Below, piece after piece: positions 51,821 to 62,376 of a DNA stretch of 64,000 nucleotides. The position numbers and the translations under genes were made by a program. Numbering within the stretch: position 1 is the first letter of the stretch; each line of letters begins with the position of its first letter. This DNA comes from an uncultured Lachnospiraceae bacterium. GTDB lineage: Bacteria > Bacillota > Clostridia > Lachnospirales > Lachnospiraceae. The DNA lies in assembly GCA_900320025.1 (NCBI GenBank), contig ONQW01000002.1:1-64000 (forward strand), written 5' to 3'. Below the pieces are notes generated by a model, which saw only the letters and a program-made list of their open reading frames with translations, did not search any database and was not told the origin of the DNA.

Positions 51821-54040
51821 TTACTGCTGTGCCGTGAATGTCAATGGTCTCGTGAACATCACCAGATTCGAGGAGGCCGGTGTCGTCACCGTGTTTCCAT
51901 TTTCATCCGTTGTTGTGGACTCCGGCACAGTATCATAGTATGCCATTGTCAGTGTCCCGGTCGCCGTTGTAATCTGTGTCAGACCGACAGGCTGCGGGAA
52001 TCCGGAGACCGTCTGATTATAAAGCTGCGTCCCATTTGCATCCGTGATTGTACACTGTACGGCTGTGCCGGCAGTATAATTCGGATCCTCCGCCTGCGTG
52101 GGCGCGTCAATTTCGCCGGAATAATAATACGTACCGACTCCGGTGCTGACCTCCAGATCAACCGCCGTGCCGCTGTCTACATACTCACCGGCGTCTATGC
52201 TCTGCGAGCAGACCTTTCCGGTCAGGTTGGCATCGCTGTTGGTTACCTCAGTGACTTTACCCAGCTTCAGACCAGCCTCTTCGATCAGCTTCTGTGCCTC
52301 ATCCTGCGTGATGCCAGTCAGGGTAGGGACCTGAACCTGGCCGGATTTATCCGGCCCGCTGCTCACTGTGATCGTTACAGAGGATCCGCTTGCCGCTGAG
52401 GTTCCGGCCTCCGGAGATTGGGAAATGACCTTCCCGCTGTCCACGGAATCGCTCGACTGTTCCTGCACATTGACGACAAAATTCTTCTTCTCGAGCTGTA
52501 CCCGTGCCTCCTGCTTGGAGATACCGACTACATTCGGCACCTCGATCCCCTCGCTGCTCGCCGCCACGGTCAGACTCACCGTCGTCCCCGGGGTCACCGT
52601 CTTTCCGGCATCGATGCTCTGCTCCAGAACAGTTCCCGCTTCCTTGTCTGACTTCTCATAAGTGACCTGCGGATCAAGTCCGAGCGCCGTGAGACTTGAT
52701 TTTGCAGACTCCTCGTCCTTGCCCACGACATTTGGCATGGAAACCGCTGTCGCGTTTTCGATAGCCGATTCACTGACACCGCCCCAGAGCCCCAGTGCGC
52801 GCCCTGCAAGAAAGATTACGATGATCCCGATGATCACTGCAGCCAGAACCGCCACCAGTGTCGTCAGATGCTCCGTTTTCCGTCCGCCGGACACGTCCTC
52901 CGCATAATCGTCTTCGTAGTCATCCTCTTCATAGCGTCTGCGCTCATCGCGCTCAAGACGCAGTCTCCCGTCATCCTGACGGCCGCGGTCCCTTCCCCGG
53001 ACATTTTCCCGTCCGCGGACTGCCGTGTATCGCTCTGCCGTGGTTTCCGACGCTTCGGCCTCTCCTGCGAAACGCTCCCCATCCCGGTCTTCCGGAGACT
53101 GATTCGTTCCAGAATTCGCCGTGCCCTGATACTGTCTTCGCATCGAGCCGCGGTCTCCCGGCGTCACCATCCTTGTGGCGCCGTCTGTGTCCGGATCAAT
53201 CCGCCTGACAAAATCTCCGTCCGGATCGACGAGAGACCGCTTCAGATCGTCGATCAGCTCTCCCATATTCTGATATCGTCTGTCCGGACTCTTCTCGCAG
53301 CACTTGAGCACTATCTGCTCCACACTGTGCGGAATCTCCGGAACAAACTCACACGGCGACGGCATCGGCTGCTGAATCTGCTTGATGGCGATTGCGACCG
53401 TCGTCTCGCCGTTGAACGGTACTCTGCCCGTCAGCATCTCAAACAACGTGATGCCCAGAGAGTAAATATCGCTCTTTTCGTCGCTGTATCCGCCCCTCGC
53501 CTGTTCCGGGCTTGTATAGTGAACCGATCCCATCACATTCGAGGTGATCGTATTGCTTGTCGCTGCCTTGGCAATGCCAAAATCCGTGACCTTTACCTTG
53601 CCGTCCTTTGAGATCATGATATTCTGCGGCTTGATGTCACGGTGAATAATATGCGCATTATGCGCAGCCTGCAGTCCCATGGATACCTGAATGGCAATGC
53701 TGATCGCCTCGCGGACAGACAGACGCGCCTTTTTCTCGATATACTTCTTCAGCGTGATGCCGTCGACCAGCTCCATGATGATATAGAACAGGCCCTTCTC
53801 TTCCCCCACATCATAGACATTGACGATATTGGGATGCATCAGCCCGGCAGAAACCTGTGCTTCCATGCGGAATTTTGAGACAAAATTCGCATTCTCATAA
53901 AATTCCTGCTTCAGGACCTTAATGGCCACGTATCGATTCAGTTTGTGATCCTTGCCCTTGTAGACATCGGACATTCCGCCGGTGCCGATTTTCTCAAGCA
54001 CCTCATAGCGGTCTGCGATCAGCATTCCAATTTTAACCAT
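51821..54040 (-). CDS. prkC: PASTA-domain Ser/Thr protein kinase
   Basis: Membrane receptor kinase that senses peptidoglycan fragments or lipid II. 739 residues: kinase domain (about 10-270; HRDIKPQNIM, DFGIAKA, ATP-binding GTGGMSDVYKG), a charged juxtamembrane linker with Arg/Asp/Glu, one membrane segment (about 405-427), three PASTA repeats (from PNVVGKDEES, VPNVVGISKQEA, VPTLTGITQDEA) and a final 90-residue beta-rich domain not typical of short PrkC. Paired with its phosphatase stp. The ribosome binding site GGAG lies at the end of a hairpin repeat. Confidence 0.96.
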   Translation of the reverse strand: MVKIGMLIADRYEVLEKIGTGGMSDVYKGKDHKLNRYVAIKVLKQEFYENANFVSKFRMEAQVSAGLMHPNIVNVYDVGEEKGLFYIIMELVDGITLKKYIEKKARLSVREAISIAIQVSMGLQAAHNAHIIHRDIKPQNIMISKDGKVKVTDFGIAKAATSNTITSNVMGSVHYTSPEQARGGYSDEKSDIYSLGITLFEMLTGRVPFNGETTVAIAIKQIQQPMPSPCEFVPEIPHSVEQIVLKCCEKSPDRRYQNMGELIDDLKRSLVDPDGDFVRRIDPDTDGATRMVTPGDRGSMRRQYQGTANSGTNQSPEDRDGERFAGEAEASETTAERYTAVRGRENVRGRDRGRQDDGRLRLERDERRRYEEDDYEDDYAEDVSGGRKTEHLTTLVAVLAAVIIGIIVIFLAGRALGLWGGVSESAIENATAVSMPNVVGKDEESAKSSLTALGLDPQVTYEKSDKEAGTVLEQSIDAGKTVTPGTTVSLTVAASSEGIEVPNVVGISKQEARVQLEKKNFVVNVQEQSSDSVDSGKVISQSPEAGTSAASGSSVTITVSSGPDKSGQVQVPTLTGITQDEAQKLIEEAGLKLGKVTEVTNSDANLTGKVCSQSIDAGEYVDSGTAVDLEVSTGVGTYYYSGEIDAPTQAEDPNYTAGTAVQCTITDANGTQLYNQTVSGFPQPVGLTQITTATGTLTMAYYDTVPESTTTDENGNTVTTPASSNLVMFTRPLTFTAQQ

Positions 54041-54051
54041 CTATATACTCC

Positions 54052-54175
54052 GTGCAGCGTCTTTTTACGGCACCCGCGGGAGAAACGTCCGAAGAAGCTT
54101 TCTCCCGGATCAGGACAATGGTGCCTGTAGCACCATTGTCAGCCGGAGTGTGGCGTATCAACGCCACGTTCCGGC
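54052..54175 (-). repeat. Intercistronic hairpin repeat, full-length copy (stp/prkC junction)
   Basis: Four stems on the minus strand. Hairpin 1: 54142-54155/54162-54175, 14 positions, loop TTGATA. Hairpin 2: perfect 11-bp stem 54114-54124/54130-54140. Hairpin 3: CGGGAGAAA/TTTCTCCCG (54077-54085/54099-54107). Hairpin 4: GTG...GCAC region (54052-54074). It starts right after the stp stop and ends at the prkC ribosome binding site. Confidence 0.88.
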
Positions 54176-54176
54176 C

Positions 54177-54929
54177 TCATACTCCACAGAAAGGATCCAT
54201 GACGATGACGGTGATATTGTCCCGTCCGCCGTTGCGATTCGCCTCACTTACCAGAGAGCGAACAGCCTCATCCTCTGCCGGTTCCGCAGCCAGAATCTCG
54301 GCAATCCGGTCATCCTCCACCATGTTGGTAAGTCCGTCCGTGCACATCAGAATCTTCTGTCCCACCTGAAGCTCCACCGTGAAATAGTCGATCTCCACGC
54401 GGTCCTCTGCGCCAATTGCTCTGGTGATGATATTTTTGTTCGGATGTGTCCGCGCAGTGCTGCTGTCAAGGCCGCCTGCAAGCACCATTTCTTCCACCAG
54501 CGAATGATCCACTGTGATCTGGCGGAGCTGTCCCCTGCCCTTTGCGTCCTTTTCAAACAGATAAAGTCGGCTGTCCCCGACATTGGCAACCTGGAGATAG
54601 CTTCCTGTCACGGTTGCTGCAACACAGGTGGTACCCATGCCGTAGTAATCGTCATTTCCTGCGGCAATGGTTCTCAGCTCACGATTCACGGCATGCAGAG
54701 CCCGATCGAGGATCTTCCTCGGATTCTGTTCAAAGGATTCCCTGACTTCAGAAACGACATGCTCTGTGACATAGCGGGAGGCATAATCCCCGGCCTTGTG
54801 GCCGCCCATGCCATCTGCGACAAGATAGAGATTCGGAAGATTCCCCACCGGATCATCCGACACAAAGAAGCTGTCCTGATTCATTTTTCGACGCTGGCCA
54901 ATGTTGGTTACTGCAGCCGAACGGATCAT
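54177..54929 (-). CDS. stp: PP2C-type protein phosphatase
   Basis: Metal-dependent Ser/Thr phosphatase that reverses PrkC phosphorylation. 250 residues with RRKMNQDSF, VADGMGGHKAGDYAS, GTTCVAATVTGSYLQVANVGDSRLYL, LCTDGLTNMV and RDNITVIVMD, the full set of PP2C metal ligands. Adjacent to prkC as usual, following rlmN by 28 bases. Confidence 0.96.
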   Translation of the reverse strand: MIRSAAVTNIGQRRKMNQDSFFVSDDPVGNLPNLYLVADGMGGHKAGDYASRYVTEHVVSEVRESFEQNPRKILDRALHAVNRELRTIAAGNDDYYGMGTTCVAATVTGSYLQVANVGDSRLYLFEKDAKGRGQLRQITVDHSLVEEMVLAGGLDSSTARTHPNKNIITRAIGAEDRVEIDYFTVELQVGQKILMCTDGLTNMVEDDRIAEILAAEPAEDEAVRSLVSEANRNGGRDNITVIVMDPFCGV

Positions 54930-54957
54930 TCTTCATCCACCCCGGAATCAGGCACGA

Positions 54958-56031
54958 TCAGATTGTTTTCCCGAAGGGTTCCCTGTCCAGATGCCTGCGC
55001 CTTAACTGGCCGCAGGCACCATCGATGTCTCTGCCCAATTCTCTCCTAATAGTAACAGATATCCCGCTTTTTTCAAGTTTTGCCTTGAACCGCCGGGCTG
55101 CCTCCGCGCTGGGCTGCACAAAGCTTCTCTCCGCTACCGGATTCACCGGAATCAGATTGACGTGAGCCCTGATCGGTCCGGCAAGAGCTGCCAGTTCCGC
55201 GGCATCGATATCTGTATCATTGACATCCCGGATGAGACTGTACTCGAACGTCACCTGCCGTCCGGTCCTGTCAAAATAATACGCGGCGGCCTTCATAATC
55301 TCCTCTATGGAATATTGCTCCGCGATCGGCATGATCTTCCGCCTTTTCTCATCTGTTGTAGCATGAAGGGAGATGGCCAGGGTGATTTGTAGCCCTTCCT
55401 CTGCAAGCCGCCGGATCCCCGGTACAATGCCGCAGGTTGATACGGTGATATTGCGCTGACTGAGATTCTGCCCCTCCGGAGAAGACAGGAGGCGGATAAA
55501 CCGCACCACATTGTCATAATTGTCCATCGGCTCCCCGGTGCCCATGACAACGAGATGAGATATCCGTTCCCCGGTCGCGCGCATGATGGCATACACCTGC
55601 TCCAGCATCTCCGAGGCGCGCAGATTTCGTTCCCAGCCGTTCAATGTCGAGGCACAGAACCGGCAGCCCATGCGGCAGCCGACCTGGGAAGAGACGCAGA
55701 CACTGTTGCCAAACCGATAGCGCATGAATACGCTTTCCACCAGGTTGTCGTCGGGCAGCGCGAAGAGAAACTTCTGTGTCCCGTCCATTCGGGAGATCTG
55801 GCGGTCCACCGTTCTCAGCGTCACATACTCCCCCAGTTCCTCCATCTGCTGCCGGAACGTGCGGGGAAGATTCGACATCTGTTCCGGGCTTTCGGCGAGC
55901 TGAACATGCATCCATCGATACAGCTGATCCGCGCGGTAACGGGGAACGCCAAGCGGCTGCAGAGCCTCCCTCAGCTCCGGCAGAGTCATTGATTTTATAT
56001 CCCTGTTTTCTGTCTTTCCGGCCAGTTCCAT
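54958..56031 (-). CDS. rlmN: 23S rRNA (adenine-2503-C2)-methyltransferase RlmN
   Basis: Radical SAM enzyme that methylates A2503 of 23S rRNA and A37 of some tRNAs. 357 residues. The cluster-binding CxxxCxxC is in GCRMGCRFCAS; other motifs are MGTGEPMDNYDNV, STCGIVPGI, and the catalytic C-terminal Cys region (DIDGACGQLR). ATG 56031 has AAGGAG upstream; the frame extends into rsmB without support. Confidence 0.96.
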   Translation of the reverse strand: MELAGKTENRDIKSMTLPELREALQPLGVPRYRADQLYRWMHVQLAESPEQMSNLPRTFRQQMEELGEYVTLRTVDRQISRMDGTQKFLFALPDDNLVESVFMRYRFGNSVCVSSQVGCRMGCRFCASTLNGWERNLRASEMLEQVYAIMRATGERISHLVVMGTGEPMDNYDNVVRFIRLLSSPEGQNLSQRNITVSTCGIVPGIRRLAEEGLQITLAISLHATTDEKRRKIMPIAEQYSIEEIMKAAAYYFDRTGRQVTFEYSLIRDVNDTDIDAAELAALAGPIRAHVNLIPVNPVAERSFVQPSAEAARRFKAKLEKSGISVTIRRELGRDIDGACGQLRRRHLDREPFGKTI

Positions 56032-56059
56032 ACCTACTATCTCCTTGACTGCATCGCAG

Positions 56060-57457
56060 CTACATATTAACGCTCTGGAAGGATGCCAGGAAAAAGCCGT
56101 CCGTTCCATGCAAATCCGGGTATAGCTGCAGATAATTCCGGTCCGGGCCGTACAGAGAGCGGCACAGAGATGCCGGGAGGAGCGGCTCCATCGTCCTCGG
56201 CATAAGTCCCAGCTCCTGCCCGATGAAATCCGCTGTCTCATCATTTTCCGTGCGGTCAATTGTGCATGTGCTGTAAATGAGCGTCCCGCCGGGCTTCAGA
56301 TACCTGACGGCCTCCCGCAGAATGGATCTCTGCAGCGAGCCAAGGGAGGACAGATCATCCGGCTTCACGCGGTAGCGTATTTCCGGCTTTCTGCCGCAGA
56401 CACCGAGTCCGGAGCAGGGAAGATCGCACAGCAGAATATCGGCACTGCCTTCTTCTGCCGGAGGGACCGGTTCCCGGGCGTCGCGCACGGAGGCTTTGAT
56501 GAATGCTTCAAGGCGCATTCGCCGGACATTCTCCTGAATCCGGCTGATTTTGGCAGGATACAGGTCAAAGGCGCGGACCTGACCGCCCCTGCCTGCCGCC
56601 GCGAGGAGAGAGGCACAGTGCAGCGTTTTCCCTCCTGGAGCCGCGCAGATATCCAGAATCGTCTCCCCGCCGCGGATTCCGGCCGCAATTCCAACCACCA
56701 TGGAGGAGGCATCCTGCACGGTACACCACCCTTCCGCGAATCCGGGAATATCCGATGGGTTGACGCCCTCCGGCAGATCAAATGCGAATGGAAGAATCCG
56801 GGATGGTCTGATATCAAGTCCTGCCTGCTTCCACCGGGAGCATAGGACATCGGGATCGATTCTGGCATCCACACGCACGGTGACCGGCCTTTCCTGATCG
56901 AGTGCCTTTGCGATGCCGTCAGCTCTGGCTCTGCCATACTGGCTGCTCCACATCGAAAAGATCCAGCGGGGAAGCGCGTATCGGATCTCCGGATCGCGGG
57001 AAGATGCGATGAAAGAAAGCAGTTCTTCTCTTTGTCTGGCCGCGGAGCGGAGCACTCCGTTGACAAACCCGGTCAGTCCATTCCGGTGCATCTGCCGTGT
57101 AAGGCGTACTGCCTCATCGCAAGCCGCTGAGACAGGGACCCGGTCCATGTACAGAATCTGATAAATCCCCATCCTCAGGATGTTCCGCACGACCGGGTCC
57201 ATCCGGGACACAGGTTTGCTGCACAGCCGCTGCAGGACCGCATCGAGACGGATCCTCCCGCCGATGACGCCCAGCGACAGACGGCGCAAAAAGGACCGCT
57301 GTGCATGATCGAGTGATGCATAGCGGTCCTGCGCTCTGCGCACAAGCTGGCTTCCGTAGGAGCCGCTCTGCTCTGCCTCCATCAGGATATCCAGGACCAG
57401 ACGGCGCACCGGCGGGTTCGAATTTTCTCTTCTTTCCGCCGGAATTTCAGTCGTCAT
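56060..57457 (-). CDS. rsmB: 16S rRNA (cytosine-967-C5)-methyltransferase RsmB
   Basis: 465 residues: N-terminal NusB-like helical domain (RRLVLDILMEAEQSGSYGS) and a SAM-dependent methyltransferase domain with DICAAPGGKTLH, DLPCSGLGV and the catalytic YSTCTID. The start overlaps the membrane-protease gene's stop by 11 bases. Confidence 0.95.
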   Translation of the reverse strand: MTTEIPAERRENSNPPVRRLVLDILMEAEQSGSYGSQLVRRAQDRYASLDHAQRSFLRRLSLGVIGGRIRLDAVLQRLCSKPVSRMDPVVRNILRMGIYQILYMDRVPVSAACDEAVRLTRQMHRNGLTGFVNGVLRSAARQREELLSFIASSRDPEIRYALPRWIFSMWSSQYGRARADGIAKALDQERPVTVRVDARIDPDVLCSRWKQAGLDIRPSRILPFAFDLPEGVNPSDIPGFAEGWCTVQDASSMVVGIAAGIRGGETILDICAAPGGKTLHCASLLAAAGRGGQVRAFDLYPAKISRIQENVRRMRLEAFIKASVRDAREPVPPAEEGSADILLCDLPCSGLGVCGRKPEIRYRVKPDDLSSLGSLQRSILREAVRYLKPGGTLIYSTCTIDRTENDETADFIGQELGLMPRTMEPLLPASLCRSLYGPDRNYLQLYPDLHGTDGFFLASFQSVNM

Positions 57458-58171
57458 CTCTTCTCCGTCCCACCCCGGCGATCAGCAGCACACGGAGAAA
57501 CTGCAGAATGGAGGAGGCCGCTGCCGCCACGTAAGTCATGGCTGCCGCCGACAGAACCTTCCTGCTGTACGGAAGCTCCCTGTCATCCAGAATCTGATAC
57601 TGTTTCAACATTTTCAGTGCGCGGTGCGAGGCGTCAAACTCCACCGGCAGCGTGACAAGCTGAAACAGAACGCCGAAGAAAAACAGAACGACACCGATTT
57701 CCACGAGAATGGTTCCGATTGATGTCCCACCATCCGTGTACCGGACACCTGCCCCGAGGAACAGGCCGATAATGACCATCGGGAGTCCCAGATTGGATCC
57801 GATATTCGCGGCCGGAACCAGTGCAGTGCGGATGCTGAGCGGGACATAGCCGCTGTGATGCTGCATCACATGGCCGCACTCGTGTGCGGCGACACCGATG
57901 GCCGCTACGGAGCGGGACCCATAGGTTGTATCCGACAGATTGACAATTTTTTTCGCCGGATCGTAATGATCTGTCAAAGTTCCTCTGACATGGCCGATGC
58001 TGACATCAGTGATTCCATTTGCCTGCAGAAGTCGGTACGCCACCTCGGCGCCGGTCAGTCCTGCCGAGCTCATCACACCGGCATACCGCCTGTACACGCT
58101 CTGTACATGTGCGCTTGCCGCCATGCAGATCACAGCGCCGATCACGACAAGAAAATATGTGGAATAATAAA

Positions 58172-58175
<4 letters not shown>
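57447..58175 (-). CDS. YugP-type membrane zinc metallopeptidase
   Basis: 242-residue integral membrane protein with the zinc motif HECGH at residues 98-102 followed by VMQHHSGYVPLSIR, flanked by membrane segments near residues 4-20, 125-142, 150-175 and at the C-terminus. Belongs to the YugP family of putative neutral zinc metallopeptidases; substrates are not established. Its ATG overlaps the fmt stop by four bases, so it sits firmly in the translation-factor operon. Confidence 0.93.
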
Positions 58176-59146
<971 letters not shown>

Positions 59147-59157
59147 TTTCATACCCC

Positions 59158-59211
59158 GTGCCGCGTCGTCTGCGGTACCCGCTGGAGAAACGCCCGAATG
59201 GGTTTTCTCGC
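59158..59211 (-). repeat. Intercistronic hairpin repeat (def/fmt junction)
   Basis: Minus strand GCGAGAAAAC...GTTTCTCCAGC (hairpin 3) then GTACCGC-AGAC-GACGCGGCAC (hairpin 4), beginning right after the def stop and ending at the fmt ribosome binding site. Hairpins 1 and 2 are absent. Confidence 0.75.
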
Positions 59212-59718
59212 TTATTCTTCCTCCGCTGCGCCATCCTCACTCTCGTCGGAGTCCTCCGGGCTGACCAAGTCTCCCTCCACCTTCTCCGTGAAAAGATGTC
59301 CGTCCAGATGCTCAATCTCGTGGCAGAAGCAGCGCGCCAGCAGCTCCGTTCCCTCCAGAGTTCGCTCCTTCATGTTGCGGTCGAGCGCGGTCACCTTTAC
59401 GTAATTCGGCCTTGTCACCTCGCCATATTCTCCGGGCAGAGAAAGGCAGCCCTCCAGCCCCGTCTGCTCGCCGCTGGTCTCCACGATCACCGGATTGATG
59501 AGCACAAGAGGCTCATTCTGCTCCGCCGACACATCGATGACAACGATGCGCTTCAGAACGCCGACCTGCGGCGCCGCGAGGCCGACGCCTCCCGCTTCAT
59601 ACATCGTGTCAAACATATCGTCTATCAGCTCATTGAGGCGGGGCGTGAGCTCCGTCACTTCCTTACAGTGCTTCTCCAGTACCGGATCGCCGAACCGGCG
59701 GATCGTTCTAAGTGCCAT
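59212..59718 (-). CDS. def: Peptide deformylase
   Basis: Removes the formyl group from new proteins; metal enzyme. Motifs GVGLAAPQVG, EGCLSLPG and HEIEHLDGHLF are complete. About 168 residues, with an acidic C-terminal end (SDESEDGAAEEE). ATG 59718 follows GGAGG; the in-frame ATG at 59730 does not. The repeat copy at 59731 lies just upstream. Confidence 0.97.
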   Translation of the reverse strand: MALRTIRRFGDPVLEKHCKEVTELTPRLNELIDDMFDTMYEAGGVGLAAPQVGVLKRIVVIDVSAEQNEPLVLINPVIVETSGEQTGLEGCLSLPGEYGEVTRPNYVKVTALDRNMKERTLEGTELLARCFCHEIEHLDGHLFTEKVEGDLVSPEDSDESEDGAAEEE

Positions 59719-59730
59719 TTTTACCTCCAT

Positions 59731-59786
59731 TGCCGCATTCCCGGCAGCGGCCGCGGGAGAAACGCCCGACTAAAACAGTTCCCATG
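59731..59786 (-). repeat. Intercistronic hairpin repeat, partial copy (priA/def junction)
   Basis: Minus strand TCGGGCGTTTCTCCCGCGG, the 3' half of hairpin 3, then TGCCG-GGAATG-CGGCA (hairpin 4) up to the def ribosome binding site. The remaining 59787-59880 shows no gene. Confidence 0.65.
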
Positions 59787-59880
59787 TCATAAGGCAGGAG
59801 CTGCTCTTTGCGGGCGCATTGATATAGTCCGGAATTCCTCCCGGAGCTCTGCGAAGCTGTCCTGCTGCCATTCCGGTCCC

Positions 59881-62376
59881 TCAATACGGATTGACCGGGT
59901 CAAAATCAAACTGGACCTGCGTGCCGCGGAATCGCGGTTCCGAGCGGATCAGTTCCTCCCACCGCTCTTCCATCCGGTCCTTATACCGGACAAGTTTATC
60001 ATACTTCTCATTTTTTACATAGACCGCGTACCGGTAATAGTCCCGGATCCGGCTGATCTGCGCGGCTGCAGGCCCGATGATGATCGAGCCGTCCGATACA
60101 TTTTTCTCCATTCCATCGCACAGACGTCGGAATTCTCCCGCCAGAAGCAACGCCGTGTCCTCGTCCCGGTCCTGAACCTGCACCGCCATCATATGCCACA
60201 CCGGCGGGTAACACATCAGCCTCCTGTACTGGATTTCTTCCTCATAAAAGCCGCGGTAGTCCTGCGCCGCGGCATATCGGATGGCATAATGATCCGGCTC
60301 ATACGTCTGGATCACAACCTCTCCCGGCCGTTCGCCCCGCCCCGCGCGTCCGGCCGCCTGCGTCAGAAGCTGAAAGGTCCGCTCTGCCGCGCGGTAATCG
60401 CTGCTTCCGAGCGAGAGATCGGCGAGCAGAATCCCGACCAGCGTCACCTTCGGAAAGTCGTGGCCCTTCACGATCATCTGTGTCCCGATCAGAATATCGG
60501 CTTCCTCATTTGCAAAATCCGACAGAATCTTCTCATAAGACCCTTTTCTTGCCGTCGTGTCTGCATCCATCCGGAGCACTCTGGCCGTCGGATACATTTT
60601 CTTCACAAGCTGCTCCACCTGCTCTGTGCCGGCCCGGAAACCGGCGATGTAGGGCGATCCGCAGACTGGGCAGACACGAACCTCCGGCTGCGTATACCCG
60701 CAGTAATGGCAGACCAGTTTTCCGCCTGCGTGCTGTGTCAGAGCGACGTCGCAGTGCGGACATTTCATGACATGGCCGCAGGCGCGGCATGAGACAAAGC
60801 CCATCACGCCGCGCCGGTTTAAAAAGAGCATGCTCTGCTCCCCGGCATTCAGGCGCTGCTCCAGAAGGGACTGCAGCTGCTCTGAGAAGATACTACGGTT
60901 CCCTGCCTTCATTTCCGCCCGCATGTCACAGATGTGCACAGAGGGCAGTGCCCCTCCCGTCAGCCGGCGGGACAGTATATAGCGGCGGTAGTCCCCTCGC
61001 TCCGCATGATAATAGGACTCCAGCGACGGCGTCGCGGAACCGAGCACCACAACTGCGTGGTGCATCCGGGCGATCTCAATCGCCACCTCGCGCGCATGGT
61101 ATTTTGGCATGGCTTCATTTTTATAGCTTGGCTCATGCTCCTCATCAATCACGATGACCCCGATATGGCGAAACGGCGTAAACAGGGCAGATCTGGGACC
61201 GATGATGACATCAATCTCTCCGCGCCTTGCCCGCTCGAACTGATCCGCCCGCTCCCCCGCGGACAGCGTGGAATTGACGACCGAGACGCGGTTTCCGAAA
61301 TGACGGTAGAAACGGATGAGCGTCTGATACGTCAGGGAGATCTCCGGGATCAGCATCACTGCCTGTCTGCCGCGTGCCACAATGCCTTCGATGATTTTGA
61401 TGTAAACCTCTGTCTTGCCGCTTCCCGTGATACCGTGAATGAGGCTGACCCGTGGCACGAACGGGCTCTGTCCTGTCTCCGGGTTGTCCCCGGCCGTGCC
61501 CGCGGATCGTTCTTCTGAACGCCTGTCTGGTATGGTCTTTCGGTCAGCCCACCCATGCTGCACGGAGGTTGTACTTTCCCCGTCGGGTTCCGGTACGCCA
61601 TCGCCTGCTTCGACGCCGGTCCGGAAAGATTCGTCTGCATCCTGCAGCACATGATCCACGATCGCCTGCTGTTCCGGACTGAGCACGAGGGAATCCGCCC
61701 TGCCGTCCCCTGCGCCGGCCACCGGGTTGCGGAGACTTGCCGTCGCATGGACATGGAGCAGCCCTGCCTGTTCCATCGCCCGGACAGTGGCCGACGTCAC
61801 ATGAAGCTTCTCCGTAATCAGCGAATACGGCTGCTCCGGCGTCTCCACCAGGCTGCGGAGGAGACGAAGCCTTGCTACCTGATGCGTTCTCTCAAACAGG
61901 GACAGGCTGTCCCTGATCTGCTCCTCCCCTGCGGTCAGAATCACTGTCTTCTGCTCCAGCGGCCGGGCAGACTTCATCGCCGGAAGCACCGTGCGAAGTG
62001 CCAGAATAGCGGTAGAACCATACCGTTCCTTCATCCAAAGCGCAAGGTGCACGGCGTCCGTCTCTTCCCTGTCCCCGCCTTCCTCTGCCAGGCCGATGAT
62101 TTCCTTCACACGGCTGTCCGGCAGGACGCAGGTTCTGGAGACTGCCAGCACATAGCCCTTCCGCACTGTGCTGCCCTTTCCGAACGGGACCTCCACCCGC
62201 ATGCCCGGATGAATTATCCCGCACAGTCCCTCCGGGATACGATACGTAAAGGGATGGTCCACCGACCGGTGGGATATGTCAATGATCACCTCGGCATAGA
62301 CCTTTGCCGCCTCTTTTTCAGCCACTGATTTGACGCTCCTGTCCTGTATCGTGATGCGTGGTTCTTCCTCGGTCAC
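59881..62376 (-). CDS. priA: Primosomal replication restart helicase PriA
   Basis: 3'-5' helicase that reloads the replisome at stalled forks. 831 residues: 3'-DNA-binding domain (YAEVIIDISHRSVDHPFTY), winged helix, helicase lobes with GITGSGKT (315-322), DEEH box (VIVIDEEHEPSYK), and eight zinc-binding cysteines from CRACGHVMKCPHC to CPVCGS. Between the LSPEQQ motif and the Walker A lies an insertion of about 57 hydrophilic residues (251-307). GTG start at 62376 overlaps the murE stop by four bases. Confidence 0.96.
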   Translation of the reverse strand: MTEEEPRITIQDRSVKSVAEKEAAKVYAEVIIDISHRSVDHPFTYRIPEGLCGIIHPGMRVEVPFGKGSTVRKGYVLAVSRTCVLPDSRVKEIIGLAEEGGDREETDAVHLALWMKERYGSTAILALRTVLPAMKSARPLEQKTVILTAGEEQIRDSLSLFERTHQVARLRLLRSLVETPEQPYSLITEKLHVTSATVRAMEQAGLLHVHATASLRNPVAGAGDGRADSLVLSPEQQAIVDHVLQDADESFRTGVEAGDGVPEPDGESTTSVQHGWADRKTIPDRRSEERSAGTAGDNPETGQSPFVPRVSLIHGITGSGKTEVYIKIIEGIVARGRQAVMLIPEISLTYQTLIRFYRHFGNRVSVVNSTLSAGERADQFERARRGEIDVIIGPRSALFTPFRHIGVIVIDEEHEPSYKNEAMPKYHAREVAIEIARMHHAVVVLGSATPSLESYYHAERGDYRRYILSRRLTGGALPSVHICDMRAEMKAGNRSIFSEQLQSLLEQRLNAGEQSMLFLNRRGVMGFVSCRACGHVMKCPHCDVALTQHAGGKLVCHYCGYTQPEVRVCPVCGSPYIAGFRAGTEQVEQLVKKMYPTARVLRMDADTTARKGSYEKILSDFANEEADILIGTQMIVKGHDFPKVTLVGILLADLSLGSSDYRAAERTFQLLTQAAGRAGRGERPGEVVIQTYEPDHYAIRYAAAQDYRGFYEEEIQYRRLMCYPPVWHMMAVQVQDRDEDTALLLAGEFRRLCDGMEKNVSDGSIIIGPAAAQISRIRDYYRYAVYVKNEKYDKLVRYKDRMEERWEELIRSEPRFRGTQVQFDFDPVNPY

